A DNA stretch of 64,000 bases from Streptomyces griseocarneus (GTDB taxonomy: Bacteria > Actinomycetota > Actinomycetes > Streptomycetales > Streptomycetaceae), in contig PENC01000004.1 of assembly GCA_003674045.1 (NCBI GenBank), positions 310,001-374,000 of the forward strand, in the 5' to 3' direction. A program made the position numbers and the translations under genes. Below the pieces are notes generated by a model, which was not told the origin of the DNA, ran no database searches, and was given only the letters and a program-made list of their open reading frames with translations. Shown one piece after another: positions 47,022 to 54,577 of the stretch. Position 1 is the stretch's first letter. Every line of letters starts with the position of its first letter.

Positions 47022-47645
47022 ATGGCACAGCACAAGCTCACTTATGCATTCGACGCCTACTGCGGTTGGTGTTACGGCTTCGGCCCGGCGGTGCGCGAGT
47101 TCGCCACGGCGAACGCCGACCGGATCGAGCTGACCGTGCTCAGCGGCGGGCTCTTCACCGGCCCGCGCGCCCAGCCCGTCTCCGCGTACCCCTACATCCC
47201 GCAGTCCGACATCCGGATCGGCGAGCTGACCGGCGCGGTCTTCGGCCCCGGCTACGCCAAGGCGTTCGCCGACGGCACGGCGGTGCTGGACTCCGCCGAC
47301 GCCGCGACGGCCCTCGTCGCGCTGCGCAGGCAGGCGCCCGAGAGGACACTGGAATTCGCGGGTGCGCTCCAGCGCGCCTGGTACGCCGACGGCCTGAGCC
47401 TGTCCGACCCCGAGACGCTGCGCACGGTCGCCGACGGGCTGGACGGCGTCGACGCGGAGGTCGCGGTGGCCGTCTTCGCGGATCCGGACGCCCGCCGCGA
47501 GGCGGAGGCGGACTTCCGCGAGGTGCGCAGGCTGGGCGTCGACCAGTTCCCCACGCTGCTGCTGCACACCCCCGGCGGGGTGCGGCGCCTCGGCGGGCCG
47601 ATGTCGTCGGCACAGGCGCTCACCCGGGCGCTCGACCAGCACTGA
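47022..47645 (+). CDS. DsbA-superfamily thiol oxidoreductase (cytosolic)
   Basis: This 207-residue thioredoxin-fold protein has an intact active site near its start (YAFDAYCGWCYGFGPAVREF, CGWC) and the cis-Pro loop GVDQFPTLLLHTPGG near the end. There is no signal peptide, so it acts in the cytosol, probably in glutathione- or mycothiol-type redox chemistry. The ATG at 47022 follows CAGGGAAAG. It is followed after 50 bases by a NAD(P)-binding protein gene and is divergent from the AraC regulator. It differs from the FrnE-like protein at 21475, which has lost its second Cys. Confidence 0.87.
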   Translation: MAQHKLTYAFDAYCGWCYGFGPAVREFATANADRIELTVLSGGLFTGPRAQPVSAYPYIPQSDIRIGELTGAVFGPGYAKAFADGTAVLDSADAATALVALRRQAPERTLEFAGALQRAWYADGLSLSDPETLRTVADGLDGVDAEVAVAVFADPDARREAEADFREVRRLGVDQFPTLLLHTPGGVRRLGGPMSSAQALTRALDQH

Positions 47646-47695
47646 TCCCCCCACGTTCCCTTCTTTTCCCTCCCTTCTCTCCTCAGGAGCCCCCC

Positions 47696-48346
47696 ATGGC
47701 GAAGATCGCCCTCTTCGGTGCCAACGGCAACATCGGTCAGCGCATCCTGCGCGAGGCGCTGGACCGCGGCCACCAGGTCACGGCCGTCGTCCGCGACCCC
47801 GCGAAGGTCACCGAGACGCACCCCGCACTGACCGTCACCACCGGTGACGTCCTCGACCCCGCCTCGGTCGCGAAGGCCGCCGAGGGCCAGGACGTCGTCG
47901 TCAGCGCCGTCGGCGGCGGTGACGGCCCCGGTCACATCGCCACCATCAAGCCCGCCGCGGAGGCCCTGGTGGCCGGTGTGCGCACGCTCGGCGACGCCGC
48001 CCCGCGCGTGATCACGGTCGGCGGCGCGGGCTCCCTGCGTACGCCCGACGGCAAGCAGGTCTGGGACGGCGAGGGCATCCCCGAGTTCCTGCTCCAGATC
48101 ATGCACGCGCACGGTGACGCGCTGGACTTCTACCGCACCGTGAGCGATGTCCGCTGGACCAACATCAGCCCCGCCGGTCTCATCGAGGCGGGCGAGCGCA
48201 GCGGTACGTACCGCACCGCACTGGAGGACCTCGTCCTCAACGCCGAGGGCAAGAGCCGCATCTCCATGGAGGACTACGCGGTCGCGCTCGTCGACGAGAT
48301 CGAGAAGCCGCAGCACGTGGGCGAGCGCTTCACGGTCGGCGACTGA
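47696..48346 (+). CDS. NAD(P)-binding oxidoreductase, atypical SDR type
   Basis: This 216-residue Rossmann-fold protein is of the NAD(P)H-binding / YwnB-like atypical short-chain group. The nucleotide motif is KIALFGANGNIGQRILREAL (GxxGxxG variant), followed by VVVSAVGGGDGPGH, VITVGGAGSLRTPDG and DVRWTNISPAGLIEAGERSG. The ATG at 47696 has AGGAG upstream. With the DsbA-like gene it forms a likely two-gene operon under the divergent AraC regulator, plausibly for quinone or electrophile stress. A strong terminator follows at 48372-48413. Confidence 0.87.
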   Translation: MAKIALFGANGNIGQRILREALDRGHQVTAVVRDPAKVTETHPALTVTTGDVLDPASVAKAAEGQDVVVSAVGGGDGPGHIATIKPAAEALVAGVRTLGDAAPRVITVGGAGSLRTPDGKQVWDGEGIPEFLLQIMHAHGDALDFYRTVSDVRWTNISPAGLIEAGERSGTYRTALEDLVLNAEGKSRISMEDYAVALVDEIEKPQHVGERFTVGD

Positions 48347-48371
48347 CGCCCCGGCCGACGCCTCCTTGTCC

Positions 48372-48413
48372 CACCGCCCCACGCGCCGTTCCCCCGCGGC
48401 GCGTGGGGCGGTG
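48372..48413 (+). terminator. Terminator of the DsbA / NAD(P)-binding operon
   Basis: A perfect 17-bp stem CACCGCCCCACGCGCCG / CGGCGCGTGGGGCGGTG with an 8-base loop is followed by CCTTTTCC. It lies 25 bases after the stop. Confidence 0.88.
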
Positions 48414-48512
48414 CCTTTTCCGGCCCCTGCCCGGGGCGGATGACAGGGGGTCCGGCGGAAAGTTCGGCCTGAGAGGCGCTGGTGAGCGGCCTGGTGGGTA
48501 GGCTCGCTTGCT

Positions 48513-49301
48513 ATGGAGCATGAGGTGTTCGTTCCGTTTTCCGTCGACTCCGTCCGCCGGGTCCTGGCCGACCCCGCCCGCGTCGTGCGCTGTGTGCCCG
48601 GCCTCCAGCAGGACGGCGCGGACGCCTCGGGCGCGCTCGTGTCCGGGCGCCTGCGGCTGCGCATAGGCGGCTCGACCATCACGTACCGGGGCTCGCTGCA
48701 CCTGACCGAGCGGGACGGCGCGTACGAGCTGTCGGGCGAGGGCACCGAGGTGCGCGGCTCCGGCACGGTGACGCTCGCGCTGCGCGGGGTGCTGGAACCG
48801 GCCGCCGACGGCGCCCGGTTGATCTGCACCGGCACGGTCGGCACCGGCGGCCGGCTCGCCGACTTCGACGAGAAGACCACGGAGACCGTCGCCCGCCGCC
48901 TGCTGGACCGTTTCGCCGCCGCACTCGTGGAGGAGCTGCGGGAGGACGCGGAGGAGGAGGCGGGCGCCGCGGGTGACGGCCCGCGGCTGGACGGCGGCAG
49001 CGTCTTCGACACCGAGGTCCCGCCGTCGTCCCTCGACCCCGCCGCCGACGACGACCTCGACGAGGACGACGACGTGGACGACGACGAGCCGCCCGCGGAG
49101 GCGGCGCACGCACGCCGCACGATGATCGGCCGCAGTGCGGAGGAAGTGGACCACGCGCCGCCGCGCGGCCGCTACGCGCCGGTCCCGGCCCCCGAGGCGG
49201 CATCCGGAGCGGCGGCGGCGCTCCGCTGGGCGGCCCCGGCGGCGGCGGTCGCCCTCGCCTCGGCGGTAGTGGTGACGCGGGCCTTGCGCCGCCGTCGCTG
49301 A
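48513..49301 (+). CDS. CoxG/SRPBCC protein with C-terminal membrane anchor
   Basis: This 262-residue protein has a START-like SRPBCC domain of the CoxG type at residues 1-150 (EHEVFVPFSVDSVRRVLADP, VVRCVPGLQQDG, GTVGTGGRLADFDEKTTETV). A very acidic linker (about 150-195; DDDLDEDDDVDDDEPPAE) comes next, and a single membrane helix ends in RALRRRR. CoxG recruits CO dehydrogenase to the membrane in carboxidotrophs, but no cox genes are here, so only the domain name applies. The tail-anchor topology puts the lipid-binding-type domain in the cytosol. The start is the ATG at 48513. Confidence 0.8.
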   Translation: MEHEVFVPFSVDSVRRVLADPARVVRCVPGLQQDGADASGALVSGRLRLRIGGSTITYRGSLHLTERDGAYELSGEGTEVRGSGTVTLALRGVLEPAADGARLICTGTVGTGGRLADFDEKTTETVARRLLDRFAAALVEELREDAEEEAGAAGDGPRLDGGSVFDTEVPPSSLDPAADDDLDEDDDVDDDEPPAEAAHARRTMIGRSAEEVDHAPPRGRYAPVPAPEAASGAAAALRWAAPAAAVALASAVVVTRALRRRR

Positions 49302-49312
49302 GCCGCCGGGGG

Positions 49313-49510
49313 GATCCGGGGCGAAGCCCCGGTCTCAAGGGGCGCGGGGAACTGCGCGACAAGCCCCCACCGGCCCGCAGCCGCGCGCGCAGCGCAAGAG
49401 GCGTCCCGGAAGGCGCACCGGGCCACCGGAGTCGCACCCGCGCGCGCAGCGCAAGACGCACCCCAGTAGGCGCACCGGCCCACCAACAGGCGCACCGGGC
49501 CGCGGAGACC
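49313..49510 (+). repeat. Dispersed repeat A with duplicated tail
   Basis: CCGGGGCGAAGCCCCGG and GGGGAACTGCGCGACAAGCC are followed by two successive copies of a CGCGCGCAGCGCAAG-type tail (about 49383 and 49441), then shorter GGCGCACCGGGCC-type units. It fills the gap between the CoxG-like and aldose-epimerase genes. Confidence 0.8.
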
Positions 49511-49534
49511 GCGGCATACCCGTAGTGTCGGAGC

Positions 49535-50338
49535 GTGAGCACCGACAACACGCATCAGGTCCACCTCAAAGCCGGTTCCGCCGAGTTGACCGTCGATCCC
49601 GGCAACGGCTGCCGGGTCAGCAGCCTCCGTATCGCGGGGAACGAGCTCCTCCGGGAAGGCGCCCGCTACGGCGCCTTCCCGATGGTTCCGTGGTGCGGCC
49701 GCATCGAGCTGGGACAGTTCCGCAACGGCGGCGACCGGCACCAGATGCCCATCAATTCCGCTCCGCATGCGATCCACGGCACCGGCCGTGACACCGCCTG
49801 GAACACCGTCAGGGCGACGGACACCACTGCCGCGTTCACCTACGAGCTCGCCGACCCCTGGCCGTACCCCGGCCGGGTCACCCAGCTGGTGGAGCTGGGG
49901 GAGGACTCCCTCACGCTGACCATGGGCGTCGAGGCGAGTGACACGTCCTTCCCGGCGCAGGCGGGCTGGCACCCTTGGTTCCGGCGCAACCTCGGCACGG
50001 GGGAGGACGTACGGCTCGCCTTCGACGCGGCGTGGCAGGAGGAGCGCGGTGACGACCACCTCCCCACCGGCCGCCGGATCGACCCGCTCCCGGGCCCCTG
50101 GGACGACTGCTTCGGCATGCCGGACGGGGTGGACGTCACCCTCACCTGGCCCGGCGCGCTGGAGCTCAAGGTCACCAGCCGCGCCGAGTGGGTCGTGATC
50201 TACGACGAGCAGGCGGAGGCCGTGTGCGTGGAGCCGCAGTCCGGACCGCCGAACGGGCTCAACACGCTGCCGCGCCTCGTCACGCCGATCGACCCGTTGG
50301 AGATCTCGACGACCTGGACCTGGCGCGCGCTGGCCTAA
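49535..50338 (+). CDS. Aldose 1-epimerase family protein
   Basis: This 267-residue beta-sandwich sugar mutarotase homologue starts at GTG 49535. Family blocks are MVPWCGRIELGQFRNGG, HAIHGTGRDTAWNT (first catalytic-type His), FPAQAGWHPWFRRNL (second His) and AVCVEPQSGPPNGLNTL (Glu). The residues needed for catalysis appear present. The natural sugar is not evident. It ends ten bases before pyrE, so the two are probably co-transcribed, although the functions are unrelated. Confidence 0.87.
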   Translation: MSTDNTHQVHLKAGSAELTVDPGNGCRVSSLRIAGNELLREGARYGAFPMVPWCGRIELGQFRNGGDRHQMPINSAPHAIHGTGRDTAWNTVRATDTTAAFTYELADPWPYPGRVTQLVELGEDSLTLTMGVEASDTSFPAQAGWHPWFRRNLGTGEDVRLAFDAAWQEERGDDHLPTGRRIDPLPGPWDDCFGMPDGVDVTLTWPGALELKVTSRAEWVVIYDEQAEAVCVEPQSGPPNGLNTLPRLVTPIDPLEISTTWTWRALA

Positions 50339-50348
50339 GCTCATCAGC

Positions 50349-50888
50349 ATGAGCGAAGCGCGTGACGCCCTGCTGCAGCAGATCAAGGACAAGGCCGTGG
50401 TCCACGGCAAGGTGACCCTCTCCTCCGGCAAGGAGGCCGACTACTACATCGACCTGCGCCGGATCACCCTGGACGCCGAGGCGGCGCCCCTGGTCGGCCA
50501 GGTGATGCTGGACGCCACGGCGGATCTGGACTTCGACGCCGTCGGCGGGCTCACCCTGGGCGCGGACCCGGTCGCGACCTCGATGCTGCACGCCGCCGCC
50601 GCGCGTGGCCGCAAGCTCGACGCGTTCGTCGTCCGCAAGGCGCAGAAGACGCACGGCATGCAGCGCCGTATCGAGGGCCCGGACATCAAGGGCCGCCGCG
50701 TCCTGGTGGTCGAGGACACCTCGACCACCGGCGGCTCCCCGCTGACCGCGGTCGAGGCGGCGCGCGAGGCGGGTGCCGAGGTCGTCGCCGTGGCGACGAT
50801 CGTCGACCGCGGTGCCGAGTCGGCCATCGAGGGCGCGGGTCTGCGCTATGTGACGGGCTACTCCCTGGGTGACCTGGACCTGGCCTGA
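50349..50888 (+). CDS. pyrE: Orotate phosphoribosyltransferase
   Basis: This 179-residue enzyme joins orotate and PRPP to give OMP in UMP synthesis. Characteristic blocks are TLSSGKEADYYIDLRRITLD, GGLTLGADPVATSML, FVVRKAQKTHGMQRRIEGPD, with the catalytic-loop Lys, and the PRPP loop VLVVEDTSTTGGSPLTAVEA. The ATG at 50349 lies ten bases after the preceding stop. The transcript runs into a long hairpin (50914-50953) whose centre is a parS site. Confidence 0.96.
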   Translation: MSEARDALLQQIKDKAVVHGKVTLSSGKEADYYIDLRRITLDAEAAPLVGQVMLDATADLDFDAVGGLTLGADPVATSMLHAAAARGRKLDAFVVRKAQKTHGMQRRIEGPDIKGRRVLVVEDTSTTGGSPLTAVEAAREAGAEVVAVATIVDRGAESAIEGAGLRYVTGYSLGDLDLA

Positions 50889-50913
50889 CCTGCTGTTTTC
50901 ATAGCGGTATCCA

Positions 50914-50953
50914 CGAAGGGCGCGCTGTTTCACGTGAAACGGCGCGCCCTTCG
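50914..50953. terminator. Palindromic terminator of pyrE containing parS
   Basis: Outer arms CGAAGGGCGCGC (50914-50925) and GCGCGCCCTTCG (50942-50953) are perfect 12-bp complements, followed by ATATG rather than a T-run. The interior is the self-complementary parS sequence, so the element is one 40-bp palindrome with a single mismatched pair (T/G). Confidence 0.75.
50927..50940. promoter_or_regulatory. parS centromere site
   Basis: GTTTCACGTGAAAC is a perfect match to the Streptomyces ParB-binding palindrome. Such sites cluster near oriC and organise chromosome segregation in sporulating hyphae, consistent with the housekeeping content of this window. It was the only copy noticed here. Confidence 0.93.
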
Positions 50954-51081
50954 ATATGAGCCCGGGATTCCTCATGTGGAGTAATTCGGCGAGTCTGGGA
51001 AGATGGGGACGACGATGACCGTCGCCCCCTAGGTCAGGGCCCCCTTTACGCCCGTACCCGCACATCACAAGGAGCGGACAG

Positions 51082-52104
51082 ATGCCCATCGCAACCCCCG
51101 AGGTCTACAACGAGATGCTCGACCGGGCGAAGGCAGGCAAGTTCGCCTACCCGGCCATCAACGTGACCTCGACGCAGACTCTGCACGCCGCGCTGCGCGG
51201 TTTCGCCGAGGCGGAGAGCGACGGCATCATCCAGATCTCCACCGGTGGCGCGGAGTTCCTGGGCGGCCAGTACAGCAAGGACATGGTCTCGGGCGCCGTC
51301 GCGCTCGCCGAGTTCGCACACGTGGTCGCCAAGAAGTACCCGGTGAACATCGCGCTGCACACCGACCACTGCCCGAAGGACAAGCTGGACGGCTACGTCC
51401 GCCCGCTGCTGGACATCTCCGCCGAGCGTGTCGCCAAGGGCCAGAACCCGCTCTTCCAGTCGCACATGTGGGACGGCTCCGCCGAGTCCCTCGCCGACAA
51501 CCTGGCCATCGGCCAGGAGCTGCTGGCCAAGGCCGCCGCCGCCAAGATCATCCTTGAGGTCGAGATCACCCCGACCGGTGGCGAGGAGGACGGCGTCAGC
51601 CACGAGATCAACGACGAGCTCTACACCACCGTCGACGACGCCCTGCGCACCGCCGAGGCCCTGGGCCTGGGCGAGAAGGGCCGCTACCTGCTGGCCGCCT
51701 CCTTCGGCAACGTCCACGGCGTCTACAAGCCGGGCAACGTCGTGCTCCGTCCCGAGCTGCTCAAGGACCTGCAGGAGGGCGTGGCCGCCAAGTACGGCAA
51801 GGCCAGCCCCTTCGACTTCGTCTTCCACGGCGGTTCCGGCTCCACCGAGCAGGAGATCCGCACCGCGCTGGAGAACGGCGTCGTGAAGATGAACCTTGAC
51901 ACGGACACCCAGTACGCCTTCACCCGTCCGGTCGCGGCCCACATGTTCAAGAACTACGACGGCGTCCTGAAGGTCGACGGCGAGGTCGGCGAGAAGAAGA
52001 CCTACGACCCGCGCACCTGGGGCAAGCTGGCCGAGGCGGGCATGGCCCAGCGCGTCACCAAGGCGTGCGCCGACCTGCGCTCCACGGGCACCAAGCTGAA
52101 GTAA
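51082..52104 (+). CDS. fba: Class II fructose-bisphosphate aldolase
   Basis: This 340-residue zinc enzyme splits fructose 1,6-bisphosphate in glycolysis and reverses the reaction in gluconeogenesis. Metal and catalytic blocks are NIALHTDHCPKDKLD (catalytic Asp and zinc His), KIILEVEITPTGGEEDGV, AASFGNVHGVYKPGNV (zinc His) and FVFHGGSGSTEQEI (zinc His and phosphate loop). KMNLDTDTQYAFTRP contacts the substrate. The ATG at 51082 follows AAGGAGCGG. The gene is monocistronic, with a 13-bp hairpin terminator at 52127-52155. Confidence 0.97.
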   Translation: MPIATPEVYNEMLDRAKAGKFAYPAINVTSTQTLHAALRGFAEAESDGIIQISTGGAEFLGGQYSKDMVSGAVALAEFAHVVAKKYPVNIALHTDHCPKDKLDGYVRPLLDISAERVAKGQNPLFQSHMWDGSAESLADNLAIGQELLAKAAAAKIILEVEITPTGGEEDGVSHEINDELYTTVDDALRTAEALGLGEKGRYLLAASFGNVHGVYKPGNVVLRPELLKDLQEGVAAKYGKASPFDFVFHGGSGSTEQEIRTALENGVVKMNLDTDTQYAFTRPVAAHMFKNYDGVLKVDGEVGEKKTYDPRTWGKLAEAGMAQRVTKACADLRSTGTKLK

Positions 52105-52126
52105 GGGCCTCCCGGTCCTGCTGAGG

Positions 52127-52155
52127 GCCCCGCACCGCGTCGCGCGGTGCGGGGC
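52127..52155 (+). terminator. Terminator of fba
   Basis: A perfect 13-bp stem GCCCCGCACCGCG / CGCGGTGCGGGGC with loop TCG is followed by TTTTCC. It lies 22 bases after the stop. Confidence 0.9.
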
Positions 52156-52218
52156 TTTTCCTGTTTGTCCCTGTTTCCTGCGGATGCCGGGCGGGCACGG
52201 GCACGGGATGATCCGGGC

Positions 52219-53727
52219 ATGAGCGCATCCGCGGACACGAGCGCATCCGCGGCGGACTCGCCCGCCGTACGGCTGGGGACGCGTACCGGACGGGCCGTCC
52301 TGCTCACGGCCGTGCTCGGGTCCGGGATGGCGATGCTCGACGGCACCGTCGTCAATGTGGCGCTGCCCCACATCGGCAAGGACCTGAACGCCGACCTGGC
52401 CGTCCTCCAGTGGACGGTCAACGCGTACATGCTCACTCTCGCCGGGCTGATCCTGCTGGGCGGGGCACTCGGCGACCGCTTCGGGCGGCGGCGGGTGTTC
52501 GTGCTGGGGGTGGTGTGGTTCGCGCTCGCGTCGCTGCTGTGCGGGGTGGCGCCGGACGCGGGGGTGCTGATCGCCGCGCGGGCGCTGCAGGGCGTGGGCG
52601 GGGCGCTGCTCACGCCCGGGTCGCTCGCCCTGATCCAGGCGGTCTTCCACCCGGATGACCGGGCCGGCGCGGTGGGCGCGTGGTCGGGGCTCGGCGGGGT
52701 GGCCGCGGCGGTCGGGCCCTTCGTGGGCGGCTGGCTGGTGGACGGGCCGGGCTGGCGCTGGGTGTTCCTGATCAACCTGCCCGTGGCGGCCGTGTGCGTG
52801 CCCGTGGCGCTGCGGTACGTCCCGGAGACCCGCGATCCGCGTGCGCACGGGCGGTTCGACATCCTCGGCGCGGTACTGGGTGCGCTGGCGCTCGCCGCGG
52901 TGACGTACGCCCTGATCGCCGCGCCCGAGAAGGGGGCCTCGCCCTGGGTGATCGGCCCGGCGGTCGGCGGGGTGCTGCTGGGCGTGGCGTTCTGGCAGGT
53001 GGAGAAGCGGCGGGCGGAACCGATGCTGCCGCCGGGGATCTTCGCGAACCGGATGTTCTCGTCGGTCAACGCCGTGACGGTGTGCGTCTACGCCGCCTTC
53101 AGCGGCTTCTTCTTCCTCGCCGTGCTCCAGCTCCAGGTGGTCGTGGGCTGGTCCGCGCTGTGGGCGGGCACCGCGCTGCTGCCCACGACGATCCTCATGC
53201 TGCTGCTGTCCGCGCGCTCCGGCCGCATCGCGCAGGGCACCGGACCGCGGCTCCCGCTGACCGTCGGCCCGCTGCTGTGCGCGGCCGGGATGCTGCTGAT
53301 GACGCGGGTGGGCCCGGGCGCCGTGTACTGGCGGGACGTGCTGCCCGCGCTGGTGTTCCTCGGCATGGGCATGGTGGTGCTGGTCGCCCCGCTCACCTCT
53401 ACCGTCCTCGCCTCGGTCGACGTCGCCCGCGCGGGCCTGGCCAGCGGCATCAACAACGCGGCGGCCCGCGCGGCGGGCCTGTTCGCGGTGGCCGGCCTGC
53501 CGCTGCTGGCGGGCATGGGCAGCGATACGTACCGCGACCCCGTGGCGTTCTCACAAGCGTTCCGGCGCTCCATGCTCTACTGCGCCGCGGCGCTGGTGTT
53601 CGGCTCCGTACTGGCCCTGTGGGCGATCCGCCGGGTGCGGCGCCCTGTCTGCCATCCGGAGACCCCGTACCACTGCGGGGTGGAGGCACCGCCGCTGGAT
53701 CCGGGGGACGAGACGACGACGTCGTAA
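52219..53727 (+). CDS. MFS exporter, 14-helix DHA2 (EmrB/QacA) type
   Basis: This 502-residue drug/proton antiporter homologue starts at ATG 52219 (SASADTSASAADSPAVR). The first helix carries GSGMAMLDGTVVNVALPHIG (the DHA2 D1-type motif). Loop motif A is GGALGDRFGRRRVF, and GWRWVFLINLPVAAVC is typical of the family. About 14 membrane helices can be placed, and the C-terminal tail is cytosolic and acidic. The substrate is unknown. Upstream is the fba terminator, so it has its own promoter; no adjacent regulator is present. Confidence 0.9.
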   Translation: MSASADTSASAADSPAVRLGTRTGRAVLLTAVLGSGMAMLDGTVVNVALPHIGKDLNADLAVLQWTVNAYMLTLAGLILLGGALGDRFGRRRVFVLGVVWFALASLLCGVAPDAGVLIAARALQGVGGALLTPGSLALIQAVFHPDDRAGAVGAWSGLGGVAAAVGPFVGGWLVDGPGWRWVFLINLPVAAVCVPVALRYVPETRDPRAHGRFDILGAVLGALALAAVTYALIAAPEKGASPWVIGPAVGGVLLGVAFWQVEKRRAEPMLPPGIFANRMFSSVNAVTVCVYAAFSGFFFLAVLQLQVVVGWSALWAGTALLPTTILMLLLSARSGRIAQGTGPRLPLTVGPLLCAAGMLLMTRVGPGAVYWRDVLPALVFLGMGMVVLVAPLTSTVLASVDVARAGLASGINNAAARAAGLFAVAGLPLLAGMGSDTYRDPVAFSQAFRRSMLYCAAALVFGSVLALWAIRRVRRPVCHPETPYHCGVEAPPLDPGDETTTS

Positions 53728-53735
53728 GGGCCCCG

Positions 53736-53905
53736 CACCTTTTACGGGGCTCCGCCCCTCGGGGGCCTGGGGCGCAGCCCACGGGCCGTGCCCCGTCAGG
53801 GGCGCGGGGAACTGCGCGACCAGCCATGGACGACGCGTAGCCGCGCATGGAGCTCACGAGGCAGCCCGGTGGGCGGGGGGCCCGGGGGCGCAGCCCCCAG
53901 AAAGA
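53736..53905 (+). repeat. Dispersed repeats A and B after the MFS gene
   Basis: ACGGGGCTCCGCCCCT, GGCCGTGCCCCGTCAGGGGC with GCGGGGAACTGCGCGACC, and the B-type hairpin CCGGGGGCGCAGCCCCC occur in turn. The tail of A is diverged. It separates the MFS and DUF3151 genes, which are in tandem. Confidence 0.75.
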
Positions 53906-53981
53906 CTTCCCTCAGCCGAAGACGAAACCGCAACCACGGGAGCCGTAACGCCGAGCGCAGCGACGCGGCACACTGGGGTGC

Positions 53982-54395
53982 ATGTCCATTCACGAGAACC
54001 TGCTCGGGGGACCGCCCCCGACCCACCTGCCCGATGACCCCGAGCCGCGCGAGCTGCTCGCTTCCGGTGCGGCCCCCGCCGAGGTCGCGGCCAAGTACCC
54101 GGCGTCCTCGCTGGCGTGGGCACAGCTCGCCGACGACGCCTACGAGGCCGGTCGCGTGGTCGAGTCCTATGCGTACGCCCGCACCGGTTACCACCGCGGC
54201 CTGGACGCCCTGCGCCGCAGCGGCTGGAAGGGCCACGGCCCGGTGCCCTTCGAACACGAGCCGAACCGCGGCTTCCTGCGCGCGCTGCACGCGCTCGCGC
54301 GGGCCGCGCAGGCGATCGGTGAGCAGGAGGAGTACGAGCGCTGCTCGACGTTCCTGCGCGACAGCTCCCCGACGGCGGCCAACACCCTCGGCTGA
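53982..54395 (+). CDS. DUF3151 family protein
   Basis: This 137-residue actinobacterial DUF3151 protein starts at ATG 53982 (SIHENLLGGPPPTHLPDDPE). The conserved core is AAKYPASSLAWAQLADDAYE, AYARTGYHRGLDALRRSGWK, GPVPFEHEPNRGFLRALHAL and a final helix AAQAIGEQEEYERCSTFLRD. The repeated helical pairs look TPR-like. Function is unknown; in Streptomyces and Mycobacterium such genes are often found near fba or purA, as here. An 11-bp hairpin at 54410-54436 follows. Confidence 0.85.
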   Translation: MSIHENLLGGPPPTHLPDDPEPRELLASGAAPAEVAAKYPASSLAWAQLADDAYEAGRVVESYAYARTGYHRGLDALRRSGWKGHGPVPFEHEPNRGFLRALHALARAAQAIGEQEEYERCSTFLRDSSPTAANTLG

Positions 54396-54409
54396 CCCGG
54401 AACCGACCG

Positions 54410-54436
54410 GAACGCCCCGCCCGGAGCGGGGCGTTC
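54410..54436 (+). terminator. Terminator of the DUF3151 gene
   Basis: GAACGCCCCGC / GCGGGGCGTTC is an 11-bp perfect stem with loop CCGGA, 14 bases after the stop. The downstream T-run is poor. Confidence 0.75.
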
Positions 54437-54451
54437 CGTCTGTGCGGAGAG

Positions 54452-54460
54452 TTATCCACA
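54452..54460 (+). promoter_or_regulatory. Single DnaA box
   Basis: TTATCCACA is an exact match to the general bacterial DnaA box; Streptomyces boxes more often read TTGTCCACA. It lies 118 bases upstream of kynA in otherwise GC-rich DNA, and no second box was noticed beside it. Chance is possible. Confidence 0.4.
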
Positions 54461-54577
54461 GGCCTTGTCCCGGCGGCGTGCGGGACGCATGATGCCTGTC
54501 AGGGGACCGGGGCTCCGAGGCCGACGGGAAAGGGGCGGACCGCTACCCGGAAGCACCGTGCAGCCGAGGAGAGCGCG

